A stretch of DNA of 64,000 nt from Clostridium sp. Ade.TY (GCF_000498355.1 NZ_AVSV01000029.1:1-64000); one strand, 5' to 3'. Positions 1 to 8,704 are shown, counted from the first letter of the stretch. Numbers and translations are program-made. The notes: generated from the letters alone by a model not told the origin.

Positions 1-53
1 TATAACAAATAGAATAAATGTGCAATATACTTTTAACTTTTTTAAATAAAAAA

Positions 54-84
54 TAAAGCAAATGATTTAATTTCATTTACTTTA
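54..84 (-). terminator. Terminator of the PepSY gene
   Basis: Read on the minus strand, arms AAAGTAAATGA and TCATTTGCTTT form a stem followed by ATTTTTTATTT. It lies about 50 bases past the stop of the PepSY gene. Confidence 0.7.
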
Positions 85-133
85 TCTTTCTTTGGAATTT
101 TAAATATATTTAAACTATAAAAAATTTGGCTGA

Positions 134-742
134 TTAATCATCATTATCTATATTTTCTACTTCAATATTTTTTATACTTCCTGATTCTGCATTTATTTTT
201 ATTTCATACTCTTTATTATCTTTTATTATTTTTCCTTCATATTCATTGTCATCACTATCAAATTCAAATTCTACTATTTTACCACCGTTAACTTTATTGT
301 TCATTATTTCCTTTGCTTTTTCATCTGATATTTTATGTTTTGATGAAGTTATATTGTTATCATCTTTGTCATCTAAATCATCATTATCGTCTTCAATTAT
401 ATTATTATCTTTTATTAACTTTGCTTCACATTCAACTACAACTCCATTATTAGCATTTACTTTAATTTCATATTTAGCATTTCCCATTATTATTTTTCCT
501 TCATACTGATTATCATCACTATCAAATTCAAATTCTACTATTTTTCCTCCGCCAGCTCTCTCTAACATTATTACTTGAGCTTCATTTTTCGTTATATTAT
601 TTTTAAATTTATCATCTTCTATTGTTTTTATATTTTTATTATTTTCTTTTACACCTATATTATCATCTGCAAAAGCAACTCCTCCTAAAGTTATACCAAT
701 ACCTACTGTTAAAACAGCTATTCCTAAAGCGATTTTTTTCAT
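134..742 (-). CDS. Secreted protein with two PepSY domains
   Basis: The 202-residue product starts with a signal peptide (MKK, hydrophobic to about residue 25, ending VAFADD). Two PepSY-like repeats follow, at about 50-111 and 137-200. Each holds the block GGKIVEFEFDSDDN followed by YEGKII and a YEIK strand, and they are joined by an Asp/Asn-rich linker. The block is nearly identical between repeats in DNA as well as protein, which suggests recent internal duplication. PepSY domains are generally extracytoplasmic and are linked to restraint of peptidases, but the role here is not known. Two SigI-type promoter elements lie upstream, so the gene is probably a SigI target. The family call is firm; the function is open. 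Confidence 0.85.
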   Translation of the reverse strand: MKKIALGIAVLTVGIGITLGGVAFADDNIGVKENNKNIKTIEDDKFKNNITKNEAQVIMLERAGGGKIVEFEFDSDDNQYEGKIIMGNAKYEIKVNANNGVVVECEAKLIKDNNIIEDDNDDLDDKDDNNITSSKHKISDEKAKEIMNNKVNGGKIVEFEFDSDDNEYEGKIIKDNKEYEIKINAESGSIKNIEVENIDNDD

Positions 743-792
743 ATTTTATTCCTCCTAATTAAACTATTTCTCAAACTTTCTCAATTTTATTT

Positions 793-837
793 TTCACTAT
801 TAAATACAATAATATTTTAAATTTTAGGGCCCTTTTT
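793..837 (-). promoter_or_regulatory. Putative SigI promoter, copy 1 (proximal to PepSY gene)
   Basis: On the minus strand a CCCTAAAA -35-like block is followed by the -10-like ATTGTATTTA and TAGTGAA, with the same spacing as the copies at 861-908 and 4461-4507. The -10-like block lies about 60 bp before the PepSY start. Assignment to SigI is inferred from the shared copy in front of sigI. Confidence 0.55.
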
Positions 838-860
838 CAATATTTTTTAAAATTATTATT

Positions 861-908
861 TTCATTATTAAATACAATATATATTTTTTATTTTGGGACT
901 TTTTTAAA
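861..908 (-). promoter_or_regulatory. Putative SigI promoter, copy 2 (distal to PepSY gene)
   Basis: On the minus strand AGTCCCAAAA is followed, 16 bp after the CCC, by ATTGTATTTA and then TAATGAA. This copy is closest in sequence to the one upstream of sigI. The region 743-1048 otherwise holds only the second copy and the araB terminator. Confidence 0.6.
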
Positions 909-995
909 TTAAAATTTGTTTTTACCCTATTACTTTTCTTTTTTAATTTTATAAACTTTATAAATTAACTTATATTTTATACTTTCTTATATACA

Positions 996-1024
996 TAAAA
1001 AAAGTAGCTCTTTTTCAGCTACTT
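996..1024 (-). terminator. Terminator of araB
   Basis: On the minus strand AAGTAGCT, loop GAAAAAG, AGCTACTT, then a run of T. It lies 25 bp past the araB stop. Confidence 0.8.
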
Positions 1025-1048
1025 AATTTAAGTTAATAATAACTAATA

Positions 1049-2713
1049 TTATATTAATTCATTTTTCAAGTTTTTAAGCCTCTTCATTACATTATTTTCT
1101 CCCTTTCCAAAATAATCATGAAGTATTTTATATTCTTTAAATAGTCTACTATAAAGCTTAACATTTTCCTCAATAGGCTTATATGTCTTTTCTTTTTTTC
1201 TAGCCATATATTTTGAAGCTTCACAAATATTATCATAACCACCATTTTCCTTACCTGCAATAGCTGCTGCAAGTATTGCTGAACCTAATGCTGAAGCTTG
1301 ATTTGAATCAGATATATTTATTTCTTTATTTAATACATCTGAATAAATTTGCATCATCATTTCATTTTTTTGTGCTATTCCTCCAGCTGCATATATTTCT
1401 TCAATATTAACGCCTTCATTTTCAAATGCATCTATAATTATTTTAGTTCCAAAAGCTGTTCCTTCAATTAATACTCTATAAATCTCTTCAGGCTTTGTTA
1501 AAAGAGTATATCCTATAATTGCTCCTGTTAAATCTGCATCTGTAAGAATACTTCTATTTCCATTAAACCAATCTAATGCAATAAGCCCACTCTCACCTGG
1601 CTTTTGGTCTTTTACTTTTTCACATAACAACTCATGAATATTTATATTTTTATTTTTTGCTTCATATTCATATTCTTTTGGTACACCATTTCTAACAAAC
1701 CAATCAAAATGATCCCCAACACAAGCCTGTCCAGCTTCATAAGCATAATATCCTGGTATTATTCCATCTTCAACAACTCCACTTACACCATCTATAAATC
1801 TTTCTTTATTATCCATCATTATATGGCAAGTTGATGTTCCCATAATCATAAGCATTTTACCTGGTCCTACAATACCTAAAGCAGGAAGTGCTGCATGTGC
1901 ATCTACTATTCCAGTTGCAATTTTTATTCCTTCTTTTAAATTTAACTTATCTGCCATTTCTTTAGTTAAAGTTCCAGCACATTCATCTAATCTTTTTATA
2001 TTATTACTAAGTTTTTCTTCTGTAAAGTTTTCTAATCTACTATCTAATTCACTTAAAAATTCTTTTGATTCATATCCACTTTCCTTAGACCACATTCCTT
2101 TAAATCCAGCACTACATATACTTCTACTTTCAATTCCCGTAAGCTTTAATATAATCCAATCAAGTGCCTCTATTATTCTATATGAATTATTATAAATTTC
2201 TTCATCTTCTTCTATAAGTTTCATGACTTTAGGAACAAGCCATTCTGAAGATATTTTCCCACCATATCTTTTAATAAAGCTTTTTCCTTTATTAATTGCT
2301 ATTTTATTTAACTTATTGGCCTCATCTTGTGATGAATGATCTTTCCAAAGCTTAACATAAGCATGTTTTCTATTTTTAAATTCTTCTTTAAAACATAAAG
2401 GTTCATTATTTTTATCTATTGGAAGTATAGTACATGCTGTAAAATCCACTCCAATTCCAATAATATCTTCTTTATTTATTTTACATTCTTTTATAAGATT
2501 AGGTATTTTATATAAAACGTCCAAATAATCTTGTGGATGTTGAAGTGCAGTATCAAGTGGAAGTTTTGTCTTTCCATCTGGCATAAATTCATCCATAACA
2601 CCATGTTTATAAGAAACTTCTTTAACTCCAATTTCTTTTCCATCTTGTACATCTACTAAAAGTATTCTTCCTGATAATGTTCCATAATCAATTCCTATTG
2701 TATATTTAGCCAT
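1049..2713 (-). CDS. araB: Ribulokinase (FGGY family)
   Basis: The product should phosphorylate L-ribulose to L-ribulose 5-phosphate in cytoplasmic L-arabinose catabolism. At 554 residues it has the usual AraB length. Visible motifs are the N-terminal phosphate loop IGIDYGTLSGR (about 6-16), GIVDAHAA with the likely catalytic Asp271, the ATP-site block MGTSTCHIM (291-299) and the C-terminal FGGY signature around AAGGIAQKN. No araA, araD, transporter or AraR gene is adjacent, so this is an orphan arabinose gene. A cre-like site lies about 40 bp upstream, consistent with carbon catabolite control. Another FGGY pentulose kinase is possible, but AraB fits best. Confidence 0.9.
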   Translation of the reverse strand: MAKYTIGIDYGTLSGRILLVDVQDGKEIGVKEVSYKHGVMDEFMPDGKTKLPLDTALQHPQDYLDVLYKIPNLIKECKINKEDIIGIGVDFTACTILPIDKNNEPLCFKEEFKNRKHAYVKLWKDHSSQDEANKLNKIAINKGKSFIKRYGGKISSEWLVPKVMKLIEEDEEIYNNSYRIIEALDWIILKLTGIESRSICSAGFKGMWSKESGYESKEFLSELDSRLENFTEEKLSNNIKRLDECAGTLTKEMADKLNLKEGIKIATGIVDAHAALPALGIVGPGKMLMIMGTSTCHIMMDNKERFIDGVSGVVEDGIIPGYYAYEAGQACVGDHFDWFVRNGVPKEYEYEAKNKNINIHELLCEKVKDQKPGESGLIALDWFNGNRSILTDADLTGAIIGYTLLTKPEEIYRVLIEGTAFGTKIIIDAFENEGVNIEEIYAAGGIAQKNEMMMQIYSDVLNKEINISDSNQASALGSAILAAAIAGKENGGYDNICEASKYMARKKEKTYKPIEENVKLYSRLFKEYKILHDYFGKGENNVMKRLKNLKNELI

Positions 2714-2751
2714 ATCTCTCCCCCTATAAATTAAGCTTATTTAAATCTTTA

Positions 2752-2765
2752 AGAAAACGTTATCT
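2752..2765. promoter_or_regulatory. cre-like site upstream of araB
   Basis: AGAAAACGTTATCT matches 12 of 14 positions of the CcpA consensus TGWAANCGNTNWCA. Inferred from sequence alone. Confidence 0.4.
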
Positions 2766-2796
2766 CATAGATTAATTATATTATCTTAAAATAATT

Positions 2797-2829
2797 ATAG
2801 CTACCCTAAAATCACTTTAAGGTAGCTAT
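2797..2829 (-). terminator. Terminator of the sigI-rsgI operon
   Basis: On the minus strand ATAGCTACC with TTAAA, loop GTGA, then a matching arm ending GGTAGCTAT. The following T-run is weak. Confidence 0.6.
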
Positions 2830-2853
2830 TTTAATGAACTATATTATAATTTA

Positions 2854-3738
2854 TTAATGGTCATCTCTATTATTTTCTTCCTTATCATTATCCTTTTCAT
2901 TCTCATCATCTTTATCTGATTTATCATCTTTTTCATCATCATCTTTTTCATTTAAATCCTCATATCTATCTTCAATTTCATCTCTTATTTCTTCATTTAA
3001 ATAAACAGGATTACCTTTCTTTTTAAGTAATTTTATAAGTTCATCTACAGACATACTTTCTATTTGATCTTCTAAATCATCTTCTATTTCTTCATCAGCT
3101 TTATATCTACCAAGACTTATTCCCTTATCAGTAGCTATTTTACTCTCTTCCTTTGTTCCATGCATATAAACTATCTCAACACCATTAAAATTCTTTCTGA
3201 TTGTGTTCTGAACATTTTCTTCAAAAGTTTTATCCTCTTTATTATTTAAAAATGCAAATCCTACAATCATAGAATCTTTATTTTTTATTTCTTTATTATT
3301 TTCAATATAATCTTTTAATATTTTTGTTGCATCATTAAGACTTTTTCCTTTTAATTCATCAATATTTATTTTATTTCCATCATTATTTAAACCTTTTGTA
3401 TTTAATACTATATTTTCCTCATCAACTTCAAGTCCTATACTTGGATTTATATCTAATGTTACTAATGCATAAGGTGTTAAAATGTTATTTATATATTTAC
3501 TCGTTACATTAAACGTTACTATTAAACATATTAATGCTGCTGTGACTATAGGTATAATAAACTTTTTATTTTTAAATTTAGATACATTTTTATCTTTAAC
3601 AACATCTTTTTCAGTGAACATTATTGTATCTCCAACAGATAATTTACCCTTTAATTTTATCTTTATTACTTCACCACTATTTATCATAACTATTGCAAAC
3701 TTATCATTAATATCAATAACTATGCCTTTATAATACAT
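2854..3738 (-). CDS. rsgI: RsgI-like anti-sigma factor
   Basis: The 294-residue single-pass membrane protein probably holds SigI inactive at the membrane. It has the N-terminal RsgI domain (about 1-50, GIVIDINDKFAIVMINSGEV), a basic stretch, one membrane segment (about 58-78) and an extracytoplasmic part containing the family motif VTLDINPSIGLEVDEEN. The C-terminus is a highly acidic Asp/Glu/Lys tail and carries no carbohydrate-binding or protease domain, unlike the sensor modules fused to several C. thermocellum RsgI proteins. It starts 4 bp after the sigI stop, so the two are co-expressed. The signal it senses cannot be told from the sequence. Confidence 0.9.
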   Translation of the reverse strand: MYYKGIVIDINDKFAIVMINSGEVIKIKLKGKLSVGDTIMFTEKDVVKDKNVSKFKNKKFIIPIVTAALICLIVTFNVTSKYINNILTPYALVTLDINPSIGLEVDEENIVLNTKGLNNDGNKINIDELKGKSLNDATKILKDYIENNKEIKNKDSMIVGFAFLNNKEDKTFEENVQNTIRKNFNGVEIVYMHGTKEESKIATDKGISLGRYKADEEIEDDLEDQIESMSVDELIKLLKKKGNPVYLNEEIRDEIEDRYEDLNEKDDDEKDDKSDKDDENEKDNDKEENNRDDH

Positions 3739-3742
3739 ACAA

Positions 3743-4393
3743 TTACCCCCTTATCCAAAGTATTAAATTTCTATACCTTTTAAAAAATATTATTATAAGA
3801 GAAATTATAAATTTCTTACTTCTTTTTAATACTTTTTCAGTAACTAAATACTTTAAAGACATATTTTTTATTGGCAGTCTTTTTTTGCTATACAAAAATG
3901 TTGTAATTTCAATATCCTTACTTGCCTTTTCTGATATATTAATAGCATTTTTTCTAGTGTCTTTATGTTTTGGTGATTCATCTACTAGGTCTTCAAATGT
4001 AAGCTTGAATAACTTTAGTTCATTTTTTAATTTATCTATTTCATTTAAAAGCTCCTCTTTATCTTCTATGGGATTGCTTATTAAATTAGTTATATCAATT
4101 CCTAATTCATTATATTTATCTATAGAAACTACATTATTATTTTTACTTTCTTTAATTAAATAATTTTTTACTCTACTTTCAATTACAAGCTTTGCAAAAG
4201 AAATAAATGCGCCTTTTCTCTCATCATACTTTTCTAAAGCTTCTAAAAATCCCATTAAACCTATACTAAATTCTTCATCATTTTCAATTGAAACATATTT
4301 TCCAGTTACATTAGAAATCGTATTTATTATAAATCCAATATGCTCTTCTATAACATCGTTTATATTATCTTGAATGAACAATTCATTTATCAT
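3743..4393 (-). CDS. sigI: RNA polymerase sigma factor SigI
   Basis: The 216-residue protein has sigma region 2 at its N-terminus (GLMGFLEALEKYDERKGAFISFA, about 46-70) and the region around VKNYLIKES. The C-terminal SigI domain holds the stretch PIKNMSLKYLVTEKVLKRSKKFI, followed by a basic, hydrophobic end. It is slightly shorter than typical SigI (about 240). It is the first gene of the sigI-rsgI operon. A promoter-like element at 4461-4507, repeated twice before the PepSY gene, suggests autoregulation. In B. subtilis SigI answers heat and envelope stress; in some clostridia it controls polysaccharide-active enzymes. Confidence 0.9.
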   Translation of the reverse strand: MINELFIQDNINDVIEEHIGFIINTISNVTGKYVSIENDEEFSIGLMGFLEALEKYDERKGAFISFAKLVIESRVKNYLIKESKNNNVVSIDKYNELGIDITNLISNPIEDKEELLNEIDKLKNELKLFKLTFEDLVDESPKHKDTRKNAINISEKASKDIEITTFLYSKKRLPIKNMSLKYLVTEKVLKRSKKFIISLIIIFFKRYRNLILWIRG

Positions 4394-4460
4394 TTAATCC
4401 CCCTATTATTCATATTTTATTAACCATTAGTTCATAAAATAATTATACATTATTTTCTCT

Positions 4461-4507
4461 TTCATTAATAAATACAATGTTAAATAATATTTTTGGGACT
4501 TTTTTAT
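4461..4507 (-). promoter_or_regulatory. Putative SigI autoregulated promoter, copy 3
   Basis: On the minus strand AGTCCCAAAA, 16-bp spacing from the CCC, then ATTGTATTTA and TTAATGAA, about 75 bp before the sigI start. It is nearly identical to the copies at 793-837 and 861-908, while the sequences between them differ. Confidence 0.65.
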
Positions 4508-4515
4508 AATAAAAA

Positions 4516-4554
4516 AGCATATAAAAAAATAGAAAATCTATCTTTTTATATGCT
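4516..4554 (-). terminator. Terminator of the TauE/DsrE operon
   Basis: On the minus strand AGCATATAAAAAGATAG, loop, then CTATTTTTTTATATGCT and a T-run. Confidence 0.75.
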
Positions 4555-4567
4555 AAATTAATCTCAT

Positions 4568-5347
4568 TTATAAAGCAGCAATTATATTATATATATTTAC
4601 TAAAATAATTAATATCAAAACTATATTAAACATTCTTAATATATTCTTTTCTGAAACTGTTTTATTAAGTTTATAACCTATAAATCCTCCAAGTATTCCT
4701 CCAATAATCATAAGAGGAAGTGCTGTTAAATTATAAACTGCAAATCCAGTTGTAAAAGCTACTGATAGTATTTTAGCTCCTTGAGAAAAGAATATTACAA
4801 TAATTGAATTTCTTGCAGCTTCCTTAGCTTCCATCTCAAAAAATATTGCAAATATAGCTACATTTATTGGACCTCCACCTATTCCTAAAAATGCAGCAAT
4901 AGCACCTAAAACTATACCAATTAATATTATTATAAAACTATTTTTCAAATTATAAGTTTTTAATTTATTTTTATATCTCATATATATAAATACAAATAAT
5001 AATAGTACTATAAGCATTATACTTTGAAGTATTGATATACCTGATGTATCCTTTGACATAGAAACTAATACTCTAAGTATTTTTTGTCCAACTATACCAC
5101 CTATAATAGATCCTATAGCTAATATAGAAGTATTTTTAAAATTTATTTTATCTTTTTGTTTTATTTGCTTTGCAATAGAAACAACTGCCATTGCAAATAT
5201 TGTTGCAGAAGATAAAAAGTTAACCGTTGGAAGAGTAAATATATTCATAGATTCAAGTACTGGTTTTATTATAACTCCTCCGCCAATTCCAGATGATGCA
5301 CCTATTGTAGTTGCAATTATAGCAACTATAAAACAAATTAATTCCAT
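4568..5347 (-). CDS. TauE/SafE family membrane permease
   Basis: The 259-residue protein has about eight hydrophobic segments. It also has the two internally related glycine-rich motifs of this family, near the N-terminus (IGASSGIGGGVIIKP, about 16-30) and mid-protein (GAIAAFLGIGGGPINV, about 148-163). Family members export sulfite, sulfoacetate or related anions; the substrate here is not determined. It lies 30 bp downstream of a DsrE-like gene in the same orientation, which supports a sulfur-related role. The start has an AGAGG ribosome binding site. Confidence 0.8.
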   Translation of the reverse strand: MELICFIVAIIATTIGASSGIGGGVIIKPVLESMNIFTLPTVNFLSSATIFAMAVVSIAKQIKQKDKINFKNTSILAIGSIIGGIVGQKILRVLVSMSKDTSGISILQSIMLIVLLLFVFIYMRYKNKLKTYNLKNSFIIILIGIVLGAIAAFLGIGGGPINVAIFAIFFEMEAKEAARNSIIVIFFSQGAKILSVAFTTGFAVYNLTALPLMIIGGILGGFIGYKLNKTVSEKNILRMFNIVLILIILVNIYNIIAAL

Positions 5348-5377
5348 TTATAAAATCCTCTTAATTTATAAAACCTT

Positions 5378-5716
5378 TTAAGGTTTTACATATGCAAAGC
5401 CTTCATTTTGTTTTTCTATAAGCTCCATAACTCCTGCAGGTACAACTTTTACAAAAGCTAAAAGTTCATCTTTATTTATATTGAATTTATTTAAACTATT
5501 ATTACAAGCTGCAATTACAACTCCATTATCAGATACATCCTTTAAATCACTAAATACACCATGTTCTTTAGCATAATCTTCTTTTAAATTAAATATTGGA
5601 TGTCCATGAACTAATAGTTCAATAATTATGTCTTTATTTAATTTTAATAAGTTTTTTATGTTGCCTAATGCAACTTCTAATTTTCCCTCTTCATCTACAT
5701 GTAAAATTACTTTCAT
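5378..5716 (-). CDS. DsrE/DsrF-like family protein
   Basis: This small cytoplasmic protein (112 residues) has a DsrE-type alpha/beta fold: the first strand MKVILHVDEEGK, LGNIKNLLKL, then IELLVHGHPIF and VVIAACNNSLN. The cysteine in AACNNS occupies the usual DsrE active-site region. The start was set at the ATG at 5716, because the ribosome binding site AAAGGAG directly abuts the ATG three codons upstream. DsrE proteins carry sulfur or act in sulfur relay. The TauE/SafE permease follows in the same operon. Its partner and substrate are unknown. Confidence 0.75.
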   Translation of the reverse strand: MKVILHVDEEGKLEVALGNIKNLLKLNKDIIIELLVHGHPIFNLKEDYAKEHGVFSDLKDVSDNGVVIAACNNSLNKFNINKDELLAFVKVVPAGVMELIEKQNEGFAYVKP

Positions 5717-5845
5717 ATAAACCATCTCCTTTATTACTTTAATTGTATCAGACTATATTATTTCTTCTGTTTCTAAAGTATAAACATTAATTGAAGTTTA
5801 ATAGTAATTTCTTATATTATATATAACTATTTGTTTATATAACAT

Positions 5846-5875
5846 AAAAAGCCGACTTTAATAAGTCGACTTTTT
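5846..5875 (-). terminator. Terminator after ABC-2 operon (bidirectional)
   Basis: AAAAAGCCGACTT, loop TAAT, AAGTCGACTTTTT. It lies directly past the stop of the permease gene ending at 5877. Confidence 0.85.
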
Positions 5876-5876
5876 A

Positions 5877-6668
5877 TTAATTACCAACACTTTCATAAGA
5901 AGAAAGTCCTTTAAGCCATATAAAATAAGCAACAAATATTGCTATAATTCCAATTATAAAAGTCATAATAACACCTATAAAAAAACTTTCTTTTCCTAAA
6001 AGATATGCTCCTGGATAAAATCCTGTAAAAGCAAAAGGGATTATATATGTTAAAAAGTTTTTTATAACATTAGGATATATTGTAACTGGATATTTAGAAA
6101 ACCCACTTAATTCATAGGCCATTTGTAAATGTCTAAAGCTTGTCTTAGTCCAAAAAGCTATTGAAGCAGCTGCAAGTTTTATAGCTGTATATATAAGAGT
6201 TCCTCCAATTATAGCTAATATAAAACCTATTATTGTAATTGGAGTTACATTAATATGAAGCTTAATTCCAGAAAATACAACTAATATAAGTCCCACTATA
6301 AGCTCTCCAAATCCTTCTGGTTGAAATCTTTGTGCTATAACTTGAAATAATGGATTTAAAGGTCTTAAAAGATATCTATCAAGTTCACCATTTTTAACAG
6401 AGTGTCCACTAAATATCCAAAGGTAATCTGTAAATACATGATCTATTCCTCTTGGTATTTGTGAAAATCCATATATAAATATTATTTCATAAAATCCCCA
6501 ACCTTTAATAGACGGAATATTATTAAATATAAGACCTATAAATATTAATGAAGATAATTGTATTAAGATAAATCCTATTAAGCCATACATAAAGTCTTCC
6601 TTATATTCCATTAATGTTTTTATATATTGCTTTAAAAACTGAATATATATTTTAAAGTATCTCTTCAT
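5877..6668 (-). CDS. ABC-2 family transporter permease (second subunit)
   Basis: The 263-residue integral membrane protein has about six transmembrane segments, starting after a short cytoplasmic N-terminus (MKRYFKIYIQFLKQYIKTLM). The segment EYKEDFMYGLIGF and the cytoplasmic motif NGELDRYLLRPLNPLFQ (about 92-108) are typical of the COG3694 ABC-2 permeases. It is the third gene of a three-gene operon, 3 bp after the first permease. With its partner it would form the channel of an exporter driven by the upstream ATPase. The substrate is not known. Confidence 0.85.
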   Translation of the reverse strand: MKRYFKIYIQFLKQYIKTLMEYKEDFMYGLIGFILIQLSSLIFIGLIFNNIPSIKGWGFYEIIFIYGFSQIPRGIDHVFTDYLWIFSGHSVKNGELDRYLLRPLNPLFQVIAQRFQPEGFGELIVGLILVVFSGIKLHINVTPITIIGFILAIIGGTLIYTAIKLAAASIAFWTKTSFRHLQMAYELSGFSKYPVTIYPNVIKNFLTYIIPFAFTGFYPGAYLLGKESFFIGVIMTFIIGIIAIFVAYFIWLKGLSSYESVGN

Positions 6669-6671
6669 ATT

Positions 6672-7487
6672 TTAGCCCCCTTGTATAGTTAATTTATTAA
6701 CTACCCTATTCCACATAACCTTTGATAGTCCTATAAGTATTAAAATCCATATAACTTGTAATATCATAGAATTAACTATTTGAGCTACCGATAACTTATT
6801 TAAATAAATCATTGCAGGTGTATAAACAATAGAACTAAAAGGTAGAAAGTTAAATAATTTTTGAACTAATTCTGGGAAAAATGTAAGCGGTATAAGACTA
6901 CCTGAAACTAACATTACTATAGCTTCTGCTATTTGTCCTACTCCCCAAATACTATAAAATTTAAATGCTAAAAGTCCAAATATATAACTATAATATGTGT
7001 TTATTAAAAGACCTAAAAACATACTTAATATAAATAAAACAATTGATCCAAATGTAATGTTTACTCCATTTATAATTCCATATGATGTTATTCCAATTGC
7101 ACCTGGTAAAAATAAAAGTACAAACATAAACATAAATTGTCCTATGCTTGCAGCAACCATTCTTCTTCTATAATTAATTGGTTTTATTAAATTCATTGCA
7201 ATAGCTCCAGTTTTTACATCATCTGAAATCATAAAAGAAACATCACTTGAAGTTACAATTCCAATTAAAAAAGTAATCATAACATAAGTTAGCATTTCAT
7301 TTAAAGTAAAGCCTTTCATTACACTATCTTGGGAGCTACTATATATTGCTTTCCAAAGATAATATGTTACAATAACCATTATAACTCTGCCTATTACTGC
7401 CATAATAATATTTGATCTATATGCAGCAAATTCTTTAGCTCTTCCCTTTGCAAAAGCTTTATACACCCTTAATTCTCTTAAATCCAT
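6672..7487 (-). CDS. ABC-2 family transporter permease (first subunit)
   Basis: The 271-residue protein has about six membrane helices and resembles COG4587 permeases: an N-terminal amphipathic stretch (LRVYKAFAKGRAKEFAAYRSN), and the motif DVKTGAIAMNLIKPINYRRR (about 88-107), which matches the position of the NGELDRYLLRP motif in its partner. It lies 3 bp from the genes on both sides, so translation is probably coupled. The two permeases likely form a heterodimer. Confidence 0.85.
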   Translation of the reverse strand: MDLRELRVYKAFAKGRAKEFAAYRSNIIMAVIGRVIMVIVTYYLWKAIYSSSQDSVMKGFTLNEMLTYVMITFLIGIVTSSDVSFMISDDVKTGAIAMNLIKPINYRRRMVAASIGQFMFMFVLLFLPGAIGITSYGIINGVNITFGSIVLFILSMFLGLLINTYYSYIFGLLAFKFYSIWGVGQIAEAIVMLVSGSLIPLTFFPELVQKLFNFLPFSSIVYTPAMIYLNKLSVAQIVNSMILQVIWILILIGLSKVMWNRVVNKLTIQGG

Positions 7488-7490
7488 AGA

Positions 7491-8510
7491 CTACACCTCA
7501 TTTCTATAGATTTTCTTTATTATATCTTCTATACTACTTTCATTTAAGGCAAAATCTAAAACTTTTACATTTTTCATAACATAATAAAGTATTTCTGAAG
7601 ATGATATTTTATTTTTATTAAAATTAATTATAATTTTTGAATCTTCTATATCAAAACTTAAATCTTCTATATCTAATTTAAATTGTTTATCTAATCCTAA
7701 ATTTTCTTTTAATAAATCTCTGTCTCTTTTATCTTTTATTTTTATTTTTATTTCTAAACTTGCCATATAACCAAATTTATTTTTTATATTTTCAAGACTT
7801 CCATCATAAATTTTTATTCCTTTATCAATAATTATAATTCTATTGCAAAGCTCTTCAATATCATTTAAATCATGCGTTGTTAAAATTATTGTTGTTTTAA
7901 ACTCTTTATTTATTTCTTTAATAGCTGTACGAACTTTCTCTTTTACAACAACATCAAGTCCAATAGTTGGTTCATCCAAATAAAGTATTTTAGGATTATG
8001 AATAAGTGATGCTGCAAGATCCGCCCTCATCCTTTGTCCTAAAGAAAGAGTTCTAACAGGTCTTTTTATAAATTCCTCTAAATCTAAAACATTATTTAAA
8101 AATTTCATATTTCTCTCATATACATCATCCTCAATATTATAAATATCCTTTAATATTGTGAATGTTTCAGAAAGTGCTAAGTCCCACCAAAGTTGCGTTC
8201 TCTGTCCAAATACAACTCCAATATCCATAGCATTTTTTTCTCTTTCTTCATATGGTACTATCCCATTTACAATAACTCTTCCAGATGTAGGCGTCATTAT
8301 TCCTGTCATCATTTTTATTGTCGTTGACTTTCCAGCTCCATTTGCTCCAATATAACCAACTACTTCACCATCATCTATTTCAAAAGAAATATCTGATACT
8401 GCTTTTTTTGTTTCATATTCATTTGAAAATAAAGATTTGACTGCGCCCTTAAAACCTCCATCTTTTTTTCTTAATTTAAAATCTTTTGTTAAATTCTCAA
8501 CTTTAATCAA
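7491..8510 (-). CDS. ABC transporter ATP-binding protein (COG4586 type)
   Basis: This ATPase (339 residues) energises the two ABC-2 permeases downstream. It shows Walker A GANGAGKSTT, Q-loop region VVFGQRTQLWWDLAL, signature LSLGQRMRADLAASL, Walker B ILYLDEPTIGLD and the H-loop TTHDL. A C-terminal extension of about 100 residues is typical of this subfamily. The start is set at the TTG at 8510, since AAAGGGGGG sits 6-7 bases before it; the upstream ATG at 8531 would leave this strong ribosome binding site inside the gene. Two ACGTT palindromes lie upstream. Confidence 0.9.
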   Translation of the reverse strand: MIKVENLTKDFKLRKKDGGFKGAVKSLFSNEYETKKAVSDISFEIDDGEVVGYIGANGAGKSTTIKMMTGIMTPTSGRVIVNGIVPYEEREKNAMDIGVVFGQRTQLWWDLALSETFTILKDIYNIEDDVYERNMKFLNNVLDLEEFIKRPVRTLSLGQRMRADLAASLIHNPKILYLDEPTIGLDVVVKEKVRTAIKEINKEFKTTIILTTHDLNDIEELCNRIIIIDKGIKIYDGSLENIKNKFGYMASLEIKIKIKDKRDRDLLKENLGLDKQFKLDIEDLSFDIEDSKIIINFNKNKISSSEILYYVMKNVKVLDFALNESSIEDIIKKIYRNEV

Positions 8511-8536
8511 GTATATCCCCCCTTTATCCATAGCTT

Positions 8537-8579
8537 TATTAACGTTTACATTTAAAACTATATTTTGGAAACGTTTCTA
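8537..8579. promoter_or_regulatory. Two cre-like palindromes upstream of the ABC operon
   Basis: At 8537-8550 the minus strand reads TGTAAACGTTAATA, 13 of 14 matches to the CcpA cre consensus. At 8566-8579 TGGAAACGTTTCTA has a GAAACGTTTC palindromic core. The centres are 29 bp apart. A LacI/CcpA-type regulator is inferred. Confidence 0.45.
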
Positions 8580-8704
8580 ATTAAAAGAAAAACTTTATAG
8601 ATTAGCGTAATAATTATATCACATTTTTACTTATTATGGTAAATAACATTCATTATTTGTCTTATTTTTATACAAATCCCTATAATTAAATTTATAAAAA
8701 ATTA

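Noticed and set aside
134-742. CRISPR-like repeats
   Set aside because: The repeats are two coding PepSY domains, not short regularly spaced units; no array or cas gene is seen.
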